NCBI RefSeq assembly: GCF_036287235.1
Contig: NZ_CP142850.1
Coordinates: 584,001-648,000, forward strand
Reading direction: 5' to 3'
From: Exiguobacterium sp. 9-2
Lineage (GTDB): Bacteria; Bacillota; Bacilli; Exiguobacteriales; Exiguobacteriaceae
DNA length: 64,000 nt
Shown: one piece after another, positions 1 through 9,154 of the stretch
How the letters are laid out: every line of letters starts with the position of its first letter
Numbering within the stretch: the first letter of the stretch is position 1
The notes under the pieces: model-generated
Told to the model about the DNA's origin: nothing
Database searches by the model: none
The model's input: the letters and a program-made list of their open reading frames with translations, nothing else
Program-made: the position numbers and the translations under genes

Positions 1-887
1 GTCATGCTTTCTTTTGTAACAGTGGTGCTGAAGCAAACGAGGCGGCGTACAAACTCGTTCGAAAATGGACAGGGAAAACAGAAGTTGTCACGTTTAAACA
101 ATCTTTCCATGGTCGGACATTTGCGATGATGGGCGCAACAGGACAGGAAAAAATCAAAGCGGGATACGGGGAGATGGTGAATGGATTCAAACATCTACCG
201 TTTAACGAGATGGAAAGCCTATCAGCAATTACGGATCAAACTGCTGCTGTATGGCTCGAAATCATTCAAGGAGAGGGTGGGGTCGTCGTCGCTGACGATG
301 CGTGGCTAGAAGCGTTGATGAAGAAGGCGCAGCAATACGATGTCAAAATCATCGTCGATGAAGTGCAAACCGGAATTGGTCGGACGGGTTCACGTTTTGC
401 ATTTGAGCAGACACCACTCGTACCGGATATCATCACCCTTGCGAAAGGACTTGGAAGTGGACTCGCGGTTGGTGCGCTACTCGCAACGGAAGAGGCAGCA
501 GAAGTATTCACGCCCGGATCGCATGGTTCGACATTTGGTGGAAATCCACTCGCGATGACAGCTGCAGAAGCAACACTTGACCTCTTGTTAAGTGACACTG
601 TCATGGCAGACATTCAAGAAAAAGGTGAATATTTACGTCAACAATTAGAAAAAAAATTACCCAAGTCGATCGTGAGTTCTATTCGTGGTCGTGGCTTGAT
701 GATTGGTATTGAATGTACGATGCCTGTCGCACCGCTGATTGACGCCTTACGTGAGAATGGTCTTCTTGTCGTTTCGGCTGGTCCTCATGTCATTCGCTTG
801 TTGCCATCGTTATTCGTGACGGAACAAGAACTCACGCAAGCCATCGAAAAAATACAACTCGTTTGTCAACAGGAGGTCATCGTATGA
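1..887 (+). CDS. argD: Acetylornithine aminotransferase, 5' end missing
   Basis: Class III PLP-dependent aminotransferase that converts N-acetylglutamate semialdehyde to N2-acetylornithine in arginine synthesis. The open frame runs in from the window edge (first full codon at base 3) and already shows the family block FFCNSGAEANEAAYK, so the start codon lies upstream of the window. The PLP-aspartate block IIVDEVQTGIGRTG and the Schiff-base lysine region ITLAKGLGSG are present. Its TGA overlaps the carA ATG by four bases, and carA, carB and argF follow in the same direction, which fixes it as argD rather than another class III transaminase such as ornithine or GABA aminotransferase. The same gene order (argD-carAB-argF) is known from Bacillus. 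Confidence 0.93.
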   Translation, partial: HAFFCNSGAEANEAAYKLVRKWTGKTEVVTFKQSFHGRTFAMMGATGQEKIKAGYGEMVNGFKHLPFNEMESLSAITDQTAAVWLEIIQGEGGVVVADDAWLEALMKKAQQYDVKIIVDEVQTGIGRTGSRFAFEQTPLVPDIITLAKGLGSGLAVGALLATEEAAEVFTPGSHGSTFGGNPLAMTAAEATLDLLLSDTVMADIQEKGEYLRQQLEKKLPKSIVSSIRGRGLMIGIECTMPVAPLIDALRENGLLVVSAGPHVIRLLPSLFVTEQELTQAIEKIQLVCQQEVIV

Positions 888-1942
888 AACAATCCGGAAA
901 ACTAACGCTTGCGAACGGAACGACGTTTACCGGTTCGTGGCAAGGAACAGTTCCAGTCAAAGGAGAAGTCGTCTTTTTTACTGGGATGACAGGATATCAG
1001 GAAGTCTTAACGGATCCATCTTATCAGGGGCAAATTCTTGTCTTCACATATCCGTTGATCGGTCAATACGGTATTCAAGCGGAGGCGTCAGAAAGCAACC
1101 AGATTCAAGTCGCTGGTGTCATCGTTCAAACTTTGGCTGAGGATGGGCAAGGAACATCACTCGCAAGCTGGCTAGGCGAAGCGAATGTTCCGGTTTTGTC
1201 GGGAGTAGATACGCGTTCCCTTGTACATCTATTACGGACAGAGGGCGACCAATTTGGAGACATGATGCAGGAGAATATGACAGTACCGGAGTCAGTAGAC
1301 GCAGCATACATCGCTTCTGTGTCGACGACTTCAAACGTTGAATACGTTCCGGAAGTCGAAGAGGGTCATGTCGTCTGTATCGATTACGGTGTGAAACAAT
1401 CGATGATCGATGCTTTGCTTGAACGGCATATGCGTGTGACGGTCGTGCCATACGATACGACACCGGAACGGATTCAAGCACTGGCACCAGACGGTCTGCT
1501 GTTTTCCAATGGACCTGGTGATCCGACGCAACTAGATCCATTCCTTTCAGAAATCCGTGAACTGGCGACGAGCTATCCGACACTTGGTATTTGTATGGGA
1601 CACCAAGTTCTCGCTCATGCGTTCGGTTGTACCTTATTAAAACAACATCATGGACACCGAGGAGCGAATCATCCTGTACGTCATCTAGCATCCGGACAAG
1701 TATTCATGACGTCTCAGAATCATGGTTATGCCGTTGATGTTAAAAGCATCGAAGCGTCTGAGATGGAACTTGCGTATGAACACATCAATGATGGATCCGT
1801 TGAAGGATTGATTCATCCGGCTCTACCGATCATGACAGTCCAGTTTCACCCAGAAGCGAGTCCAGGACCGACAGAGGCGATGGTCGTCTTCGATCAATTC
1901 GTAAATACCGTATTACATGAGGAGGTAGCATATGTGGGATAA
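884..1942 (+). CDS. carA: Carbamoyl-phosphate synthase small (glutaminase) subunit
   Basis: Hydrolyses glutamine and passes ammonia to CarB for carbamoyl phosphate synthesis. The 352-aa product has the N-terminal CarA domain and a C-terminal class I glutaminase domain with nucleophile cysteine in GICMGHQVLAHAFG and the His-Glu pair in FHPEASPGP. The ATG at 884 is chosen because AGGAGG sits at 871-876; an in-frame TTG at 863 would lie upstream of that site. It overlaps argD by ATGA and overlaps carB by 11 bases, so translation is probably coupled along the operon. Position beside argD and argF suggests this is the arginine-linked enzyme, as in Bacillus, with a separate pyrimidine enzyme elsewhere; that last point is inference. 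Confidence 0.95.
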   Translation: MKQSGKLTLANGTTFTGSWQGTVPVKGEVVFFTGMTGYQEVLTDPSYQGQILVFTYPLIGQYGIQAEASESNQIQVAGVIVQTLAEDGQGTSLASWLGEANVPVLSGVDTRSLVHLLRTEGDQFGDMMQENMTVPESVDAAYIASVSTTSNVEYVPEVEEGHVVCIDYGVKQSMIDALLERHMRVTVVPYDTTPERIQALAPDGLLFSNGPGDPTQLDPFLSEIRELATSYPTLGICMGHQVLAHAFGCTLLKQHHGHRGANHPVRHLASGQVFMTSQNHGYAVDVKSIEASEMELAYEHINDGSVEGLIHPALPIMTVQFHPEASPGPTEAMVVFDQFVNTVLHEEVAYVG

Positions 1943-4900
1943 ACAGAAAGTACTCGTCATCGGTTCGGGTCCGATCGTCATCGGACAAGCAGCAGAATTT
2001 GATTATTCCGGCACACAAGCCTGTCAGGCGCTTCGAGAAGCGGGATGCGAGGTCATCTTAATGAATTCGAATCCGGCTACTATCATGACGGATCCGAGCA
2101 CGGCAGATCATGTCTACATTGAGGCGATGACTCTTGAAAAAGCAATAGCTATCATCAAACAAGATCGACCGTCCCATCTCCTAGCGACGGTCGGCGGACA
2201 AACGGCACTCAATCTTGCAATGTCACTCGAAGAAGCAGGAGTACTTGAGCAATACGGTGTCGAACTCCTAGGGACATCGCTTGAGACGATCCGAGACGGA
2301 GAAGATCGCGAACGATTCAAGCAAAAGATGATCGAGCTCGCGCAACCGCTCCCGGAAAGTCAAACGATCGAATCGTTAGCAGAGCTTGAAGAATTCATGG
2401 CAGTACATGGTGTCCCACTCGTCATCCGACCAGCCTTTACGCTCGGGGGAACGGGCGGTGGAATTGCGCTGACAAAGGACGAAGCACGTCTGCTAGCGCA
2501 AAACGGCTTACAAGCAAGTCCGATTTCACAGTGTTTGGTTGAAGTGAGTATTGCTGGTTATAAAGAAGTTGAATATGAAGTCATGCGTGACAGTGCAGAT
2601 ACGACGATCATCGTCTGTAACATGGAAAACATTGATCCCGTCGGTGTCCATACCGGAGACTCTGTCGTCTTTGCACCGATTCAATCGATTTCGGATCGAA
2701 TGAATCAGCAATTGCGGACGGAAGCGCGTAAAATCGTGTCGCACCTCGGTGTCATCGGTGGATGCAACATCCAGTTTGCGATCCACCCGACGGAAGAACG
2801 CTACTTCGTCATTGAAGTCAATCCGCGTGTCAGTCGCTCTTCAGCACTTGCTTCCAAAGCGACGGGATATCCGATTGCGAAATTAGCGACGCGTCTTGCA
2901 CTCGGTGAGCGACTCGACGACTGTATCAATCCTGTCACAAAGGAGACGATGGCGAGCTTCGAACCGACGATGGATTATATCACGGCAAAAGTGCCTTGTT
3001 TCCCGTTCGATCTATTTACTGGCAGTAACCGGACACTTGGTACACAAATGAAGGCGACCGGTGAGAGTATGGCGATGGGGAAGACGCTGGAAGAAGCGTT
3101 ACAAAAGGCGTGGCGTGGTGCAGGAGTCGAGCAATCGCCTCTTTATCCGACATGGATGAAAACAGCGGAGGCTGGCGTATTGTGGAAAGAAATAAAAGCG
3201 CCGACGGACCGTCGTCTGCTCGCGATGTTAGCACTACTAGATCGTCAGGAAACGACCGTCGAAGAACTCGTCGAACAGACGAAAGTACAAGCTTTATTCG
3301 TCAAAGTACTCCAGCGCCTCGTCGATCAGCAACAAAAAATTGATTTATCGAATGAAAGTTCTTTAAAACAGACAAAAATGATGGGCTTCACGGACGAACA
3401 AATTGCCCTTCTGACGGGTGTCGGTGCTGTAGACATCGAGCACTTACGTAAAGAAAAAGGCATCCTTCCTGTCTATCATATGATTGATACATGTGCAGGA
3501 GAGTTCAAGAGTGCAACTCCTTACTTCTACGGAAACTGGAGTGGTCAAACGGAAGTCACTGCATCGACGAAAAAGAAAGTCGCTGTCATCGGTGCGGGAC
3601 CCATTCGGATCGGTCAAGGAATCGAATTTGATTATTGTTCCGTTCACGCGGTACGTGCACTACAAGCATCCGGTTATGAAACGATCATGATCAACAATAA
3701 TCCGGAGACCGTCTCGACCGACTTCGAAGTCGCAGATCGCCTATATGTTGAGCCCCTGACACTCGAAGACGTCATGCATGTCCTAGAAGCAGAGGATTGC
3801 CAAGATGTATTAGTCCAGTTCGGAGGACAAACGGGGATTGCGCTTGCGTCTGGTTTAGAGACAGCCGGTTATAATCTTCTTGGAACGACGGCAGCTGTCA
3901 TCGATCAAATGGAAGACCGTGAGCGGTTCTATCAATTTTTAGATGACATCGGAATCGATCGTATTCCAGGACAAGAAGTGGCGACACACGAACAAATGAT
4001 AGAAGTCGCAACAACGATTGGTTATCCGGTCATGATTCGTCCTTCCTATGTCATCGGAGGTAAAGGGATGCATATCATCCACGATCAAGAGCAATTAGAG
4101 ACGATCGTTTCCGAATTAGCATTCCCTGTCCTTGTGGATGCCTACCTCCAAGGAAAGGAAATCGAAGTCGATTGCATTACGGATGGAACAACGACGTACG
4201 TTCCGATTTTGATGGAGCAATTGGAACGGGCAGGAGTTCACTCTGGAGATTCGACGATGATTCTACCACCTGTATCGCTCAGCGCTACCGTTCAGAGCGA
4301 AGTAGAACGAATTGCACAGATGATCGGGCAACGGATGGATTATAAAGGAGCGTACAATATCCAATTCGTCTTGCATGACGATCAGGTCTACGTGCTAGAA
4401 ATCAATCCGCGTGCCTCCCGCACGTTACCGATCGTCGCCAAAGTAATGGGTCAACCAATCTTGCAGTGGGCAGTCCAAGCTGCTGTCGGTCAAGCGGTCG
4501 CACTACCAACAGAACAGACGAAACTTAATTTCCATGCCGTCAAGACCCCTGTTTTTTCAACGCTGAAACTACAAGGAGTCGATCCGAAAACAGGCCCTGT
4601 CATGCGTTCGACAGGTGAAACGTTGCAATGGACGACAGACGGACTGGCACTGGAGCGTTTCATTTTCGACGAGACGACGAAACGACATTTGACCGCAAGA
4701 GACATCATCGTTGCTGGAGCAGATACCGAGGCATTCGGAACAGGTGTAGCGTTAGATGAAACGATCGACTGGGCACAATGTGCGATTTTCTATTCACACG
4801 TGACAGAAGAAAAAACCAGTCGCGAAGCAGCGCTTGCTGCCGGAGTACAAGTTCTGACAGAACCTGAACTAGCACAGTATCATCTACAAGCGGTAGAAAA

Positions 4901-4964
4901 GTCCTCTTATGCTATTAAGCCACTTCATACATGGACAGAGCCGATCAAGGAGGAAGTAAAATGA
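1932..4964 (+). CDS. carB: Carbamoyl-phosphate synthase large subunit, arginine type
   Basis: Makes carbamoyl phosphate from bicarbonate, ammonia and two ATP. The 1010-aa protein has the two duplicated ATP-grasp halves: each begins with a GxGPIxIGQxxEFDYxxxxA block (near residues 11 and 557) and each carries an EINPRxSRxxA-type metal/ATP site (VNPRVSRSSALASKATG and INPRASRTLPIVAKVMG). It is shorter than typical pyrimidine CarB/PyrAB (about 1070 aa); the missing length is at the C-terminal allosteric MGS-like domain, which is known to be short in arginine-specific Bacillus CarB too. It starts inside the end of carA and ends with an ATGA overlap into argF. Regulation by uridine nucleotides through the MGS domain is therefore doubtful. 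Confidence 0.95.
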   Translation: MWDKQKVLVIGSGPIVIGQAAEFDYSGTQACQALREAGCEVILMNSNPATIMTDPSTADHVYIEAMTLEKAIAIIKQDRPSHLLATVGGQTALNLAMSLEEAGVLEQYGVELLGTSLETIRDGEDRERFKQKMIELAQPLPESQTIESLAELEEFMAVHGVPLVIRPAFTLGGTGGGIALTKDEARLLAQNGLQASPISQCLVEVSIAGYKEVEYEVMRDSADTTIIVCNMENIDPVGVHTGDSVVFAPIQSISDRMNQQLRTEARKIVSHLGVIGGCNIQFAIHPTEERYFVIEVNPRVSRSSALASKATGYPIAKLATRLALGERLDDCINPVTKETMASFEPTMDYITAKVPCFPFDLFTGSNRTLGTQMKATGESMAMGKTLEEALQKAWRGAGVEQSPLYPTWMKTAEAGVLWKEIKAPTDRRLLAMLALLDRQETTVEELVEQTKVQALFVKVLQRLVDQQQKIDLSNESSLKQTKMMGFTDEQIALLTGVGAVDIEHLRKEKGILPVYHMIDTCAGEFKSATPYFYGNWSGQTEVTASTKKKVAVIGAGPIRIGQGIEFDYCSVHAVRALQASGYETIMINNNPETVSTDFEVADRLYVEPLTLEDVMHVLEAEDCQDVLVQFGGQTGIALASGLETAGYNLLGTTAAVIDQMEDRERFYQFLDDIGIDRIPGQEVATHEQMIEVATTIGYPVMIRPSYVIGGKGMHIIHDQEQLETIVSELAFPVLVDAYLQGKEIEVDCITDGTTTYVPILMEQLERAGVHSGDSTMILPPVSLSATVQSEVERIAQMIGQRMDYKGAYNIQFVLHDDQVYVLEINPRASRTLPIVAKVMGQPILQWAVQAAVGQAVALPTEQTKLNFHAVKTPVFSTLKLQGVDPKTGPVMRSTGETLQWTTDGLALERFIFDETTKRHLTARDIIVAGADTEAFGTGVALDETIDWAQCAIFYSHVTEEKTSREAALAAGVQVLTEPELAQYHLQAVEKSSYAIKPLHTWTEPIKEEVK

Positions 4965-5890
4965 AGACGATGCAACAACTGCAACATTTCTTGACGATGG
5001 CGGAACTGACGCCGGAAGCATTGACGGAGCTATTGGCACTCGCGAAAGATATCAAGCATCAACCAAGCGTTTACCAAAACGTATTAAGCCATAAAAAAGT
5101 TGCCTTATTGTTTGAAAAGGCATCGACGCGGACACGCCTATCATTTGAAGTGGGTGTTGTCGAACTTGGCGGGCATCCAATCGTACTGAGTGGAGCAGAT
5201 ATGCAAATCGGTCGGGGGGAGCCGCTTTCTGATACGATTCAAGTCATGAGCCGTTACGTCGATGCCCTCATGATCCGGACGTTCGGTCATGAGATCGTCG
5301 ATACACTTGCGGCACATGGCACGATTCCAATCATTAACGGACTGACGGATTTGCATCATCCGTGCCAAGTCCTTGCTGACTTGCTGACGATCGAAGAGAC
5401 ATTCGGAACCCGGGCTGGAAAGATTTTGACATATATCGGGGACGGGAACAATATGGCGCATTCGCTAATGATTGGTGGAGCGCTCAGTGGAATGGAAGTC
5501 CGAATTTGTGCGCCAGCAGCCTATGCTCCTGATCCACAAGTCGTTCATGAGGCACAAGCCATCGCGAAAGAAACCGGTGGAAATATCATCGTCATGACGG
5601 ACCCTAAGGAAGCAGCGAGTGGTGCGGATGTCGTGTATACGGATGTCTTCGCAAGCATGGGGCAAGAGGAAGAAGCGACGATGCGTCTGCAAGCATTTGA
5701 AGGATATCAGGTCAATGACGATATCATGAATCAAGCGAATGATGAAGCCATTTTCTTGCACTGCCTGCCGGCACACCGTGGGGAGGAAGTCACGGCAGAC
5801 GTCATCGATGGCAAGCAATCTGTCATCTTCGATCAAGCCGAGAATCGTCTCCATGCACAAAAAGCGTTACTCGTCACATTACTTGGATAA
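4961..5890 (+). CDS. argF: Ornithine carbamoyltransferase
   Basis: Joins carbamoyl phosphate and ornithine to give citrulline. The 309-aa protein has the carbamoyl phosphate site STRTRLSFE, the HPCQ motif (LHHPCQVLADL) and the ornithine-site signature FLHCLPAHRGEEV, which separate it from aspartate carbamoyltransferase. The ATG at 4961 is preferred over an in-frame ATG at 4931 because AAGGAGG lies just upstream (about 4948-4954), and it makes a four-base overlap with the carB stop. It is the last gene of the argD-carA-carB-argF run and is followed at once by a strong terminator. It could act in catabolism if an arc operon existed, but nothing of that kind is nearby. Confidence 0.95.
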   Translation: MKTMQQLQHFLTMAELTPEALTELLALAKDIKHQPSVYQNVLSHKKVALLFEKASTRTRLSFEVGVVELGGHPIVLSGADMQIGRGEPLSDTIQVMSRYVDALMIRTFGHEIVDTLAAHGTIPIINGLTDLHHPCQVLADLLTIEETFGTRAGKILTYIGDGNNMAHSLMIGGALSGMEVRICAPAAYAPDPQVVHEAQAIAKETGGNIIVMTDPKEAASGADVVYTDVFASMGQEEEATMRLQAFEGYQVNDDIMNQANDEAIFLHCLPAHRGEEVTADVIDGKQSVIFDQAENRLHAQKALLVTLLG

Positions 5891-5894
5891 TCAT

Positions 5895-5931
5895 AAAAGA
5901 CTCGGTCGCCGATTTAGCGACCGAGTCTTTT
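5895..5931 (+). terminator. Terminator of the arg-car operon
   Basis: A 15-bp perfect inverted repeat (arm AAAAGACTCGGTCGC) with a 7-base loop follows the argF stop by a few bases and ends in a T run. The A-rich 5' side could also serve the convergent hydrolase gene on the minus strand. Confidence 0.85.
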
Positions 5932-5943
5932 GGTTGATGAAAG

Positions 5944-6753
5944 TTAATCGTAGTGACGCCGTGCTAATCGTTCCTCGTGTTCTTGTTTGACTTGTCGCTT
6001 ATTTTTTTCGTGCAGACGTTTCATGAACGGAGTCGTTTGCCAGGATGGTGCCCAGTCAGATTCTTTTCCGGCACGGAGCGCGAGGATATAATCATAGCTC
6101 TGATGAAGTCGTTCAATCATCTCTGTTCGGACATCGCAAATGTGACCGTGTCCGGGAATCAAGAGTTTGACTTCATATTCATAAATGAACGACTCGAGTA
6201 GTTCGAGTGTCGTCAAATATTCAGAGGAATCGTGTTCAATCAAAGGGATTTCAACATCGGAAGCATAATCACCGCAGACTAACAAGTGAAGTGGCATAAC
6301 GATGAAGGAAAGGTGAGTCGCTTCATGACCGGGCGTCATAAAGAAGATCAGCTTCGTCTGTCCAATCGTCAAAATCGTTTCAGACTCATGGATCACATGC
6401 GTCACATCTGGAAATAGCACGGGGGAGTCGATGTAAAATTCATCGTTAAAGTCTTGAACGGCTTTGAGCGCTTCTTGTCGATCGACATCGATGAACGGTT
6501 TAGAAGCGATGACGATGGCATCCGTAAAGGCGTAAGCACCTAAAATATGATCAAAATGAGCATGCGTATAGACGACATATAATGGTCGTTCACGACGCAC
6601 GATTTCAACGTCTCGACGAATCGTTGCAATCTCATCAGGAAGCCAGCCAGGATCGACGACAATCAGACAATCAGGCGTCTCGATCAATGTTGAGGTTGTT
6701 TTCATAAGTGTACTTTGATAAATCGTCACGCCAGGCATTTTCATCTGAATCAT
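5944..6753 (-). CDS. MBL-fold metallohydrolase
   Basis: 269-aa metallo-beta-lactamase-fold protein; substrate not identifiable. Metal ligands are all visible in family order: THAHFDH (residues about 63-69, the HxHxDH motif), the His in TPGHEATH, the Asp in VCGDYAS and the His in LIPGHGH. There is no signal peptide, so it is cytoplasmic. The C-terminal 60 residues are rich in Arg, Lys and Glu and helical in character. It faces argF across a shared terminator and has a good ribosome site (AGGAGG) before the ATG. The family includes glyoxalase II, lactonases and quorum-quenching enzymes; no diagnostic residue lets me choose among them. Confidence 0.8.
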   Translation of the reverse strand: MIQMKMPGVTIYQSTLMKTTSTLIETPDCLIVVDPGWLPDEIATIRRDVEIVRRERPLYVVYTHAHFDHILGAYAFTDAIVIASKPFIDVDRQEALKAVQDFNDEFYIDSPVLFPDVTHVIHESETILTIGQTKLIFFMTPGHEATHLSFIVMPLHLLVCGDYASDVEIPLIEHDSSEYLTTLELLESFIYEYEVKLLIPGHGHICDVRTEMIERLHQSYDYILALRAGKESDWAPSWQTTPFMKRLHEKNKRQVKQEHEERLARRHYD

Positions 6754-6829
6754 ACGAATCCTCCTTTACGAATCTCTATCTATATCGTTGTATACCCATA
6801 AATTCGTTGGAATCATCAGCAGAACCAAT

Positions 6830-6858
6830 AAAAAAGACGACTCGCACGCCGCGAGTCG
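6830..6858 (-). terminator. Terminator downstream of tRNA-Gly
   Basis: On the minus strand CGACTCGC, a short loop and GCGAGTCG are followed by a run of T. It lies about 50 bases beyond the 3' end of the tRNA and before the MBL hydrolase promoter region, so it most likely ends the tRNA transcript. Confidence 0.75.
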
Positions 6859-6905
6859 CCTGCCCTCTAGAGGGAAATGGTCCTAGACCTATGTTATGTC
6901 ATAAT

Positions 6906-6979
6906 TGGAGCGGGTGAAGAGAATCGAACTCTCGTCATCAGCTTGGAAGGCTGAGGTTTTACCATTAAACTACACCCGC
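6906..6979 (-). tRNA. tRNA-Gly (anticodon UCC)
   Basis: On the minus strand the gene begins GCGGGTG and its acceptor stem closes with CACCCGC, discriminator T and an encoded CCA. The anticodon arm is CAGC-CTTCCAA-GCTG, giving anticodon UCC for glycine codons GGA and GGG. The T arm contains GTTCGATTC and the D arm AGTTTAATGGTAAAAC. It stands alone rather than in a tRNA cluster, with a terminator about 50 bases downstream. Confidence 0.95.
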
Positions 6980-7148
6980 GTATTGGCTACATGAAATATA
7001 GTAGCATAGCAAAGAGAGCATTTCCATAACTTTTATGAAAAAAGGCAATTTCTTTTGAGATTCAGTGTACAATAATACTAGTTAATCGTTTACACTGGTA
7101 ATCTTGATTTGTAATATGGGTAAAGTTGGGTAGAGGAGAGAGTGTCTG

Positions 7149-7694
7149 GTGAATGAAGTAAGAGTTTGGAGCGAACAGCCGATGGGAAAAGGATGGGAAG
7201 CAATTTGTCATCACCAATTCGATCGTCATCGCTTATTGATAGGAGAGTGGTTCCATAACGTAGGTGTACTTGCTTTTTCCATCAATCAAGATGCGGATTT
7301 GCTACCGGATGTCCTTCCGAACACATTCGATCTGCCGCTCGTCTCGGAACGTGTGCAGCGAGTCATTGCAGCATATGCGCCCTTTTCTGTACAATGTCTC
7401 AAGGTACATCTTGAGACGAAGGACGGAGTGGTTCCGTACTATCTTCTCAATCTCTTATCTGTCAGTCGGATCGAACATTTACATACGACGGATGTATTCC
7501 GTCCGATTCCGAGACGGCGCGTCTATTTTTTGACAGAGCGACGAATCAGCGATTCGATATGTCCGCATCATCTTATGCGAGATGAGCGAACACATCGCAT
7601 GTTCGTCTCTGCTCAACTCGCTCGACAATTCGAGCGTATGGCTGTGACGGGTATTCGCTTTGAAGAGATACAACGAATGGAGGAATTCAAATGA
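7149..7694 (+). CDS. Imm11/DUF1629-like putative immunity protein
   Basis: 181-aa soluble protein resembling the Imm11 (DUF1629) family, which is found next to polymorphic toxins as immunity proteins. The resemblance rests on the order of conserved features: an LPLVSERVQRVIAAY block (residues about 64-78), a YYLLNLLSVSRIEHL block (around 100) and a C-terminal MFVSAQLARQFERMAVTGIRF block. The start is a GTG at 7149 with GAGGAGAG upstream; a nearby ATG at 7153 is in another frame. Its stop overlaps the next gene by ATGA, so the two are translationally coupled. No toxin gene is adjacent. Immunity function is inference from family resemblance only; it could have been recruited to another role. 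Confidence 0.55.
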   Translation: MNEVRVWSEQPMGKGWEAICHHQFDRHRLLIGEWFHNVGVLAFSINQDADLLPDVLPNTFDLPLVSERVQRVIAAYAPFSVQCLKVHLETKDGVVPYYLLNLLSVSRIEHLHTTDVFRPIPRRRVYFLTERRISDSICPHHLMRDERTHRMFVSAQLARQFERMAVTGIRFEEIQRMEEFK

Positions 7695-8110
7695 AACAGT
7701 ACACAGTCGATCATTGGATCACGCTAGAATATCCAAAGGTATTTGAATATCAAGAAGAAGAAACATACGTCAGTTTTTATTCAACAGACGAAAATGCAAT
7801 GGGCACGCTACAATTATCCATTTATGAGTCCGATTCAGAAGAACTGACACCGTATGAAGCGGCAGAACAAGAAATCAATCTGTTGGTAGAAGAGTTCGGC
7901 ATCGAACTAACGGGAGCACTTGAAGTCCGCCGTAATTCAACAAAAGAAGCATTGCTAGCAGTAGACGGGAAAGAAGAAGATATCTTCTTACGCATCTATG
8001 CGTATTCAGACGGGGAACGGCTAGTCCTATTGACATACTCCGCAGAACGCGAGACGCTTGAAATCGAGGAAATCGAAGCGATGATTTCTTCACTAACTTG
8101 GATTCAATGA
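7691..8110 (+). CDS. Unknown protein coupled to the Imm11-like gene
   Basis: 139-aa acidic soluble protein with no signal peptide or membrane segment. I do not recognise the family with certainty. The pattern of an N-terminal LEYPKVFEY strand, a beta-rich middle with YVSFYSTDE and TLQLSIYES, a central EAAEQEINLLVEEF helix, and a last helix IEEIEAMISSLTW resembles Mog1/PsbP-like folds (as in DUF1795/DUF3805 proteins); this is a weak fold guess. It overlaps the preceding Imm11-like gene by four bases and is closed by a strong terminator, so the pair forms a bicistronic unit. A joint role is likely; what it is cannot be read from the sequence. Confidence 0.7.
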   Translation: MKQYTVDHWITLEYPKVFEYQEEETYVSFYSTDENAMGTLQLSIYESDSEELTPYEAAEQEINLLVEEFGIELTGALEVRRNSTKEALLAVDGKEEDIFLRIYAYSDGERLVLLTYSAERETLEIEEIEAMISSLTWIQ

Positions 8111-8130
8111 AGTACACAATAGATTGTTCA

Positions 8131-8165
8131 AAAGGCAGCAGATCCAAGGATCTGCTGCCTTTTTG
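8131..8165. terminator. Bidirectional terminator
   Basis: A 15-bp inverted repeat with arm AAAGGCAGCAGATCC and almost no loop, flanked by A and T runs, sits between the convergent bicistron (plus) and the alpha/beta hydrolase gene (minus), and probably serves both. Confidence 0.85.
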
Positions 8166-8181
8166 TATCGATCGATATGAC

Positions 8182-9147
8182 TTAAGAAGAACGAGAAGAT
8201 GAGCGTGTAGCTGCAGGGTTGACTTGTTTATTCAACCAGCTCGCGATATCTGCGAAAACGCGGATACGTTCGAACTCATGGAAGAGCTCGTGGCGTAACC
8301 CTTTATAAATCGTCAGCTGTACGGCATCGACACGGACACGGTTATACATATCGAACAGATGATGGATACCTTTGCCGTCAAATGCGACCGGGTCATCGCC
8401 ACCCGCAATGAGCAACAGTGGTAAGTGACGCGGATGCTGATAGATGGAGGCAAGTGCGTTGACGAGTTTCGTTGCGTGCAAGAGTTCATGGAAGAACCCG
8501 AGTGTGACCGTTTGACCGGATAACGGATCTTCATCATAGCGCATGACGGATTGTAGATCCGAAGAGAGCCAGGCATTTTTCGATAGTGCTGGGAAGAAAC
8601 GTAGATTATAGCGTCCGAAGACCAGTTGTCCGAAACGTTCAGCAAGATGTGTAGAAGAAAGCTGATTGATTTGGCGTTCGACGAGCTTTTCGCTGATGTT
8701 ACCGAGTAAACCTGTGCTCGTCGGAGGGCCGCTCGCGATGATTCCTGCTACCGTGTGACCGAGTGTTTGACCAATCCGGCGAGCGATCAACGAACCAAAA
8801 CTGTGACCGAAAATGAATACTGGTAACGTCGGGTAACGTTCTTTGATGTCAGAGACGAGTTCTTCTGCGTCCTGCATCAATTGATTAAAACCTTGATTCG
8901 GTTCAAGATGACCGAGTGTCCCGCGCTGTGCAGCTTGAGTTCCGAAACAGCGCAAATCTGCGATGATCGTGTGGTAATGATGAGCATAGAGGAATTCTGC
9001 GAATTCCTCATACCGTGCGCCATGCTCCATCATCCCGTGAAAGACGATCACGACTCCTTTCGAATCATGTGCTTCGAGGCTATGCAATGTCGTAGTATAG
9101 CCGTCAGAGGCTATCCAGTGTGAATGATCAATCGTCATGTAACTCAT
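8182..9147 (-). CDS. Alpha/beta hydrolase (monoacylglycerol lipase-like)
   Basis: 321-aa serine hydrolase of the Hydrolase_4 group (monoglyceride lipase/lysophospholipase-like). Visible features: the oxyanion motif VFHGMMEHGARYEEFA near residue 35, the nucleophile elbow GHSFGS, the acid in AGGDDPVAF and the catalytic histidine in GLRHELFHE. There is no signal peptide, so it should act inside the cell. The C terminus ends in an unusual Ser/Arg-rich tail. A second in-frame ATG three codons in is also possible as start. It begins seven bases after the fhs stop and is likely cotranscribed with it, though a functional link to folate metabolism is not obvious. The exact ester substrate is unknown. 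Confidence 0.8.
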   Translation of the reverse strand: MSYMTIDHSHWIASDGYTTTLHSLEAHDSKGVVIVFHGMMEHGARYEEFAEFLYAHHYHTIIADLRCFGTQAAQRGTLGHLEPNQGFNQLMQDAEELVSDIKERYPTLPVFIFGHSFGSLIARRIGQTLGHTVAGIIASGPPTSTGLLGNISEKLVERQINQLSSTHLAERFGQLVFGRYNLRFFPALSKNAWLSSDLQSVMRYDEDPLSGQTVTLGFFHELLHATKLVNALASIYQHPRHLPLLLIAGGDDPVAFDGKGIHHLFDMYNRVRVDAVQLTIYKGLRHELFHEFERIRVFADIASWLNKQVNPAATRSSSRSS

Positions 9148-9154
9148 CCTCTCA

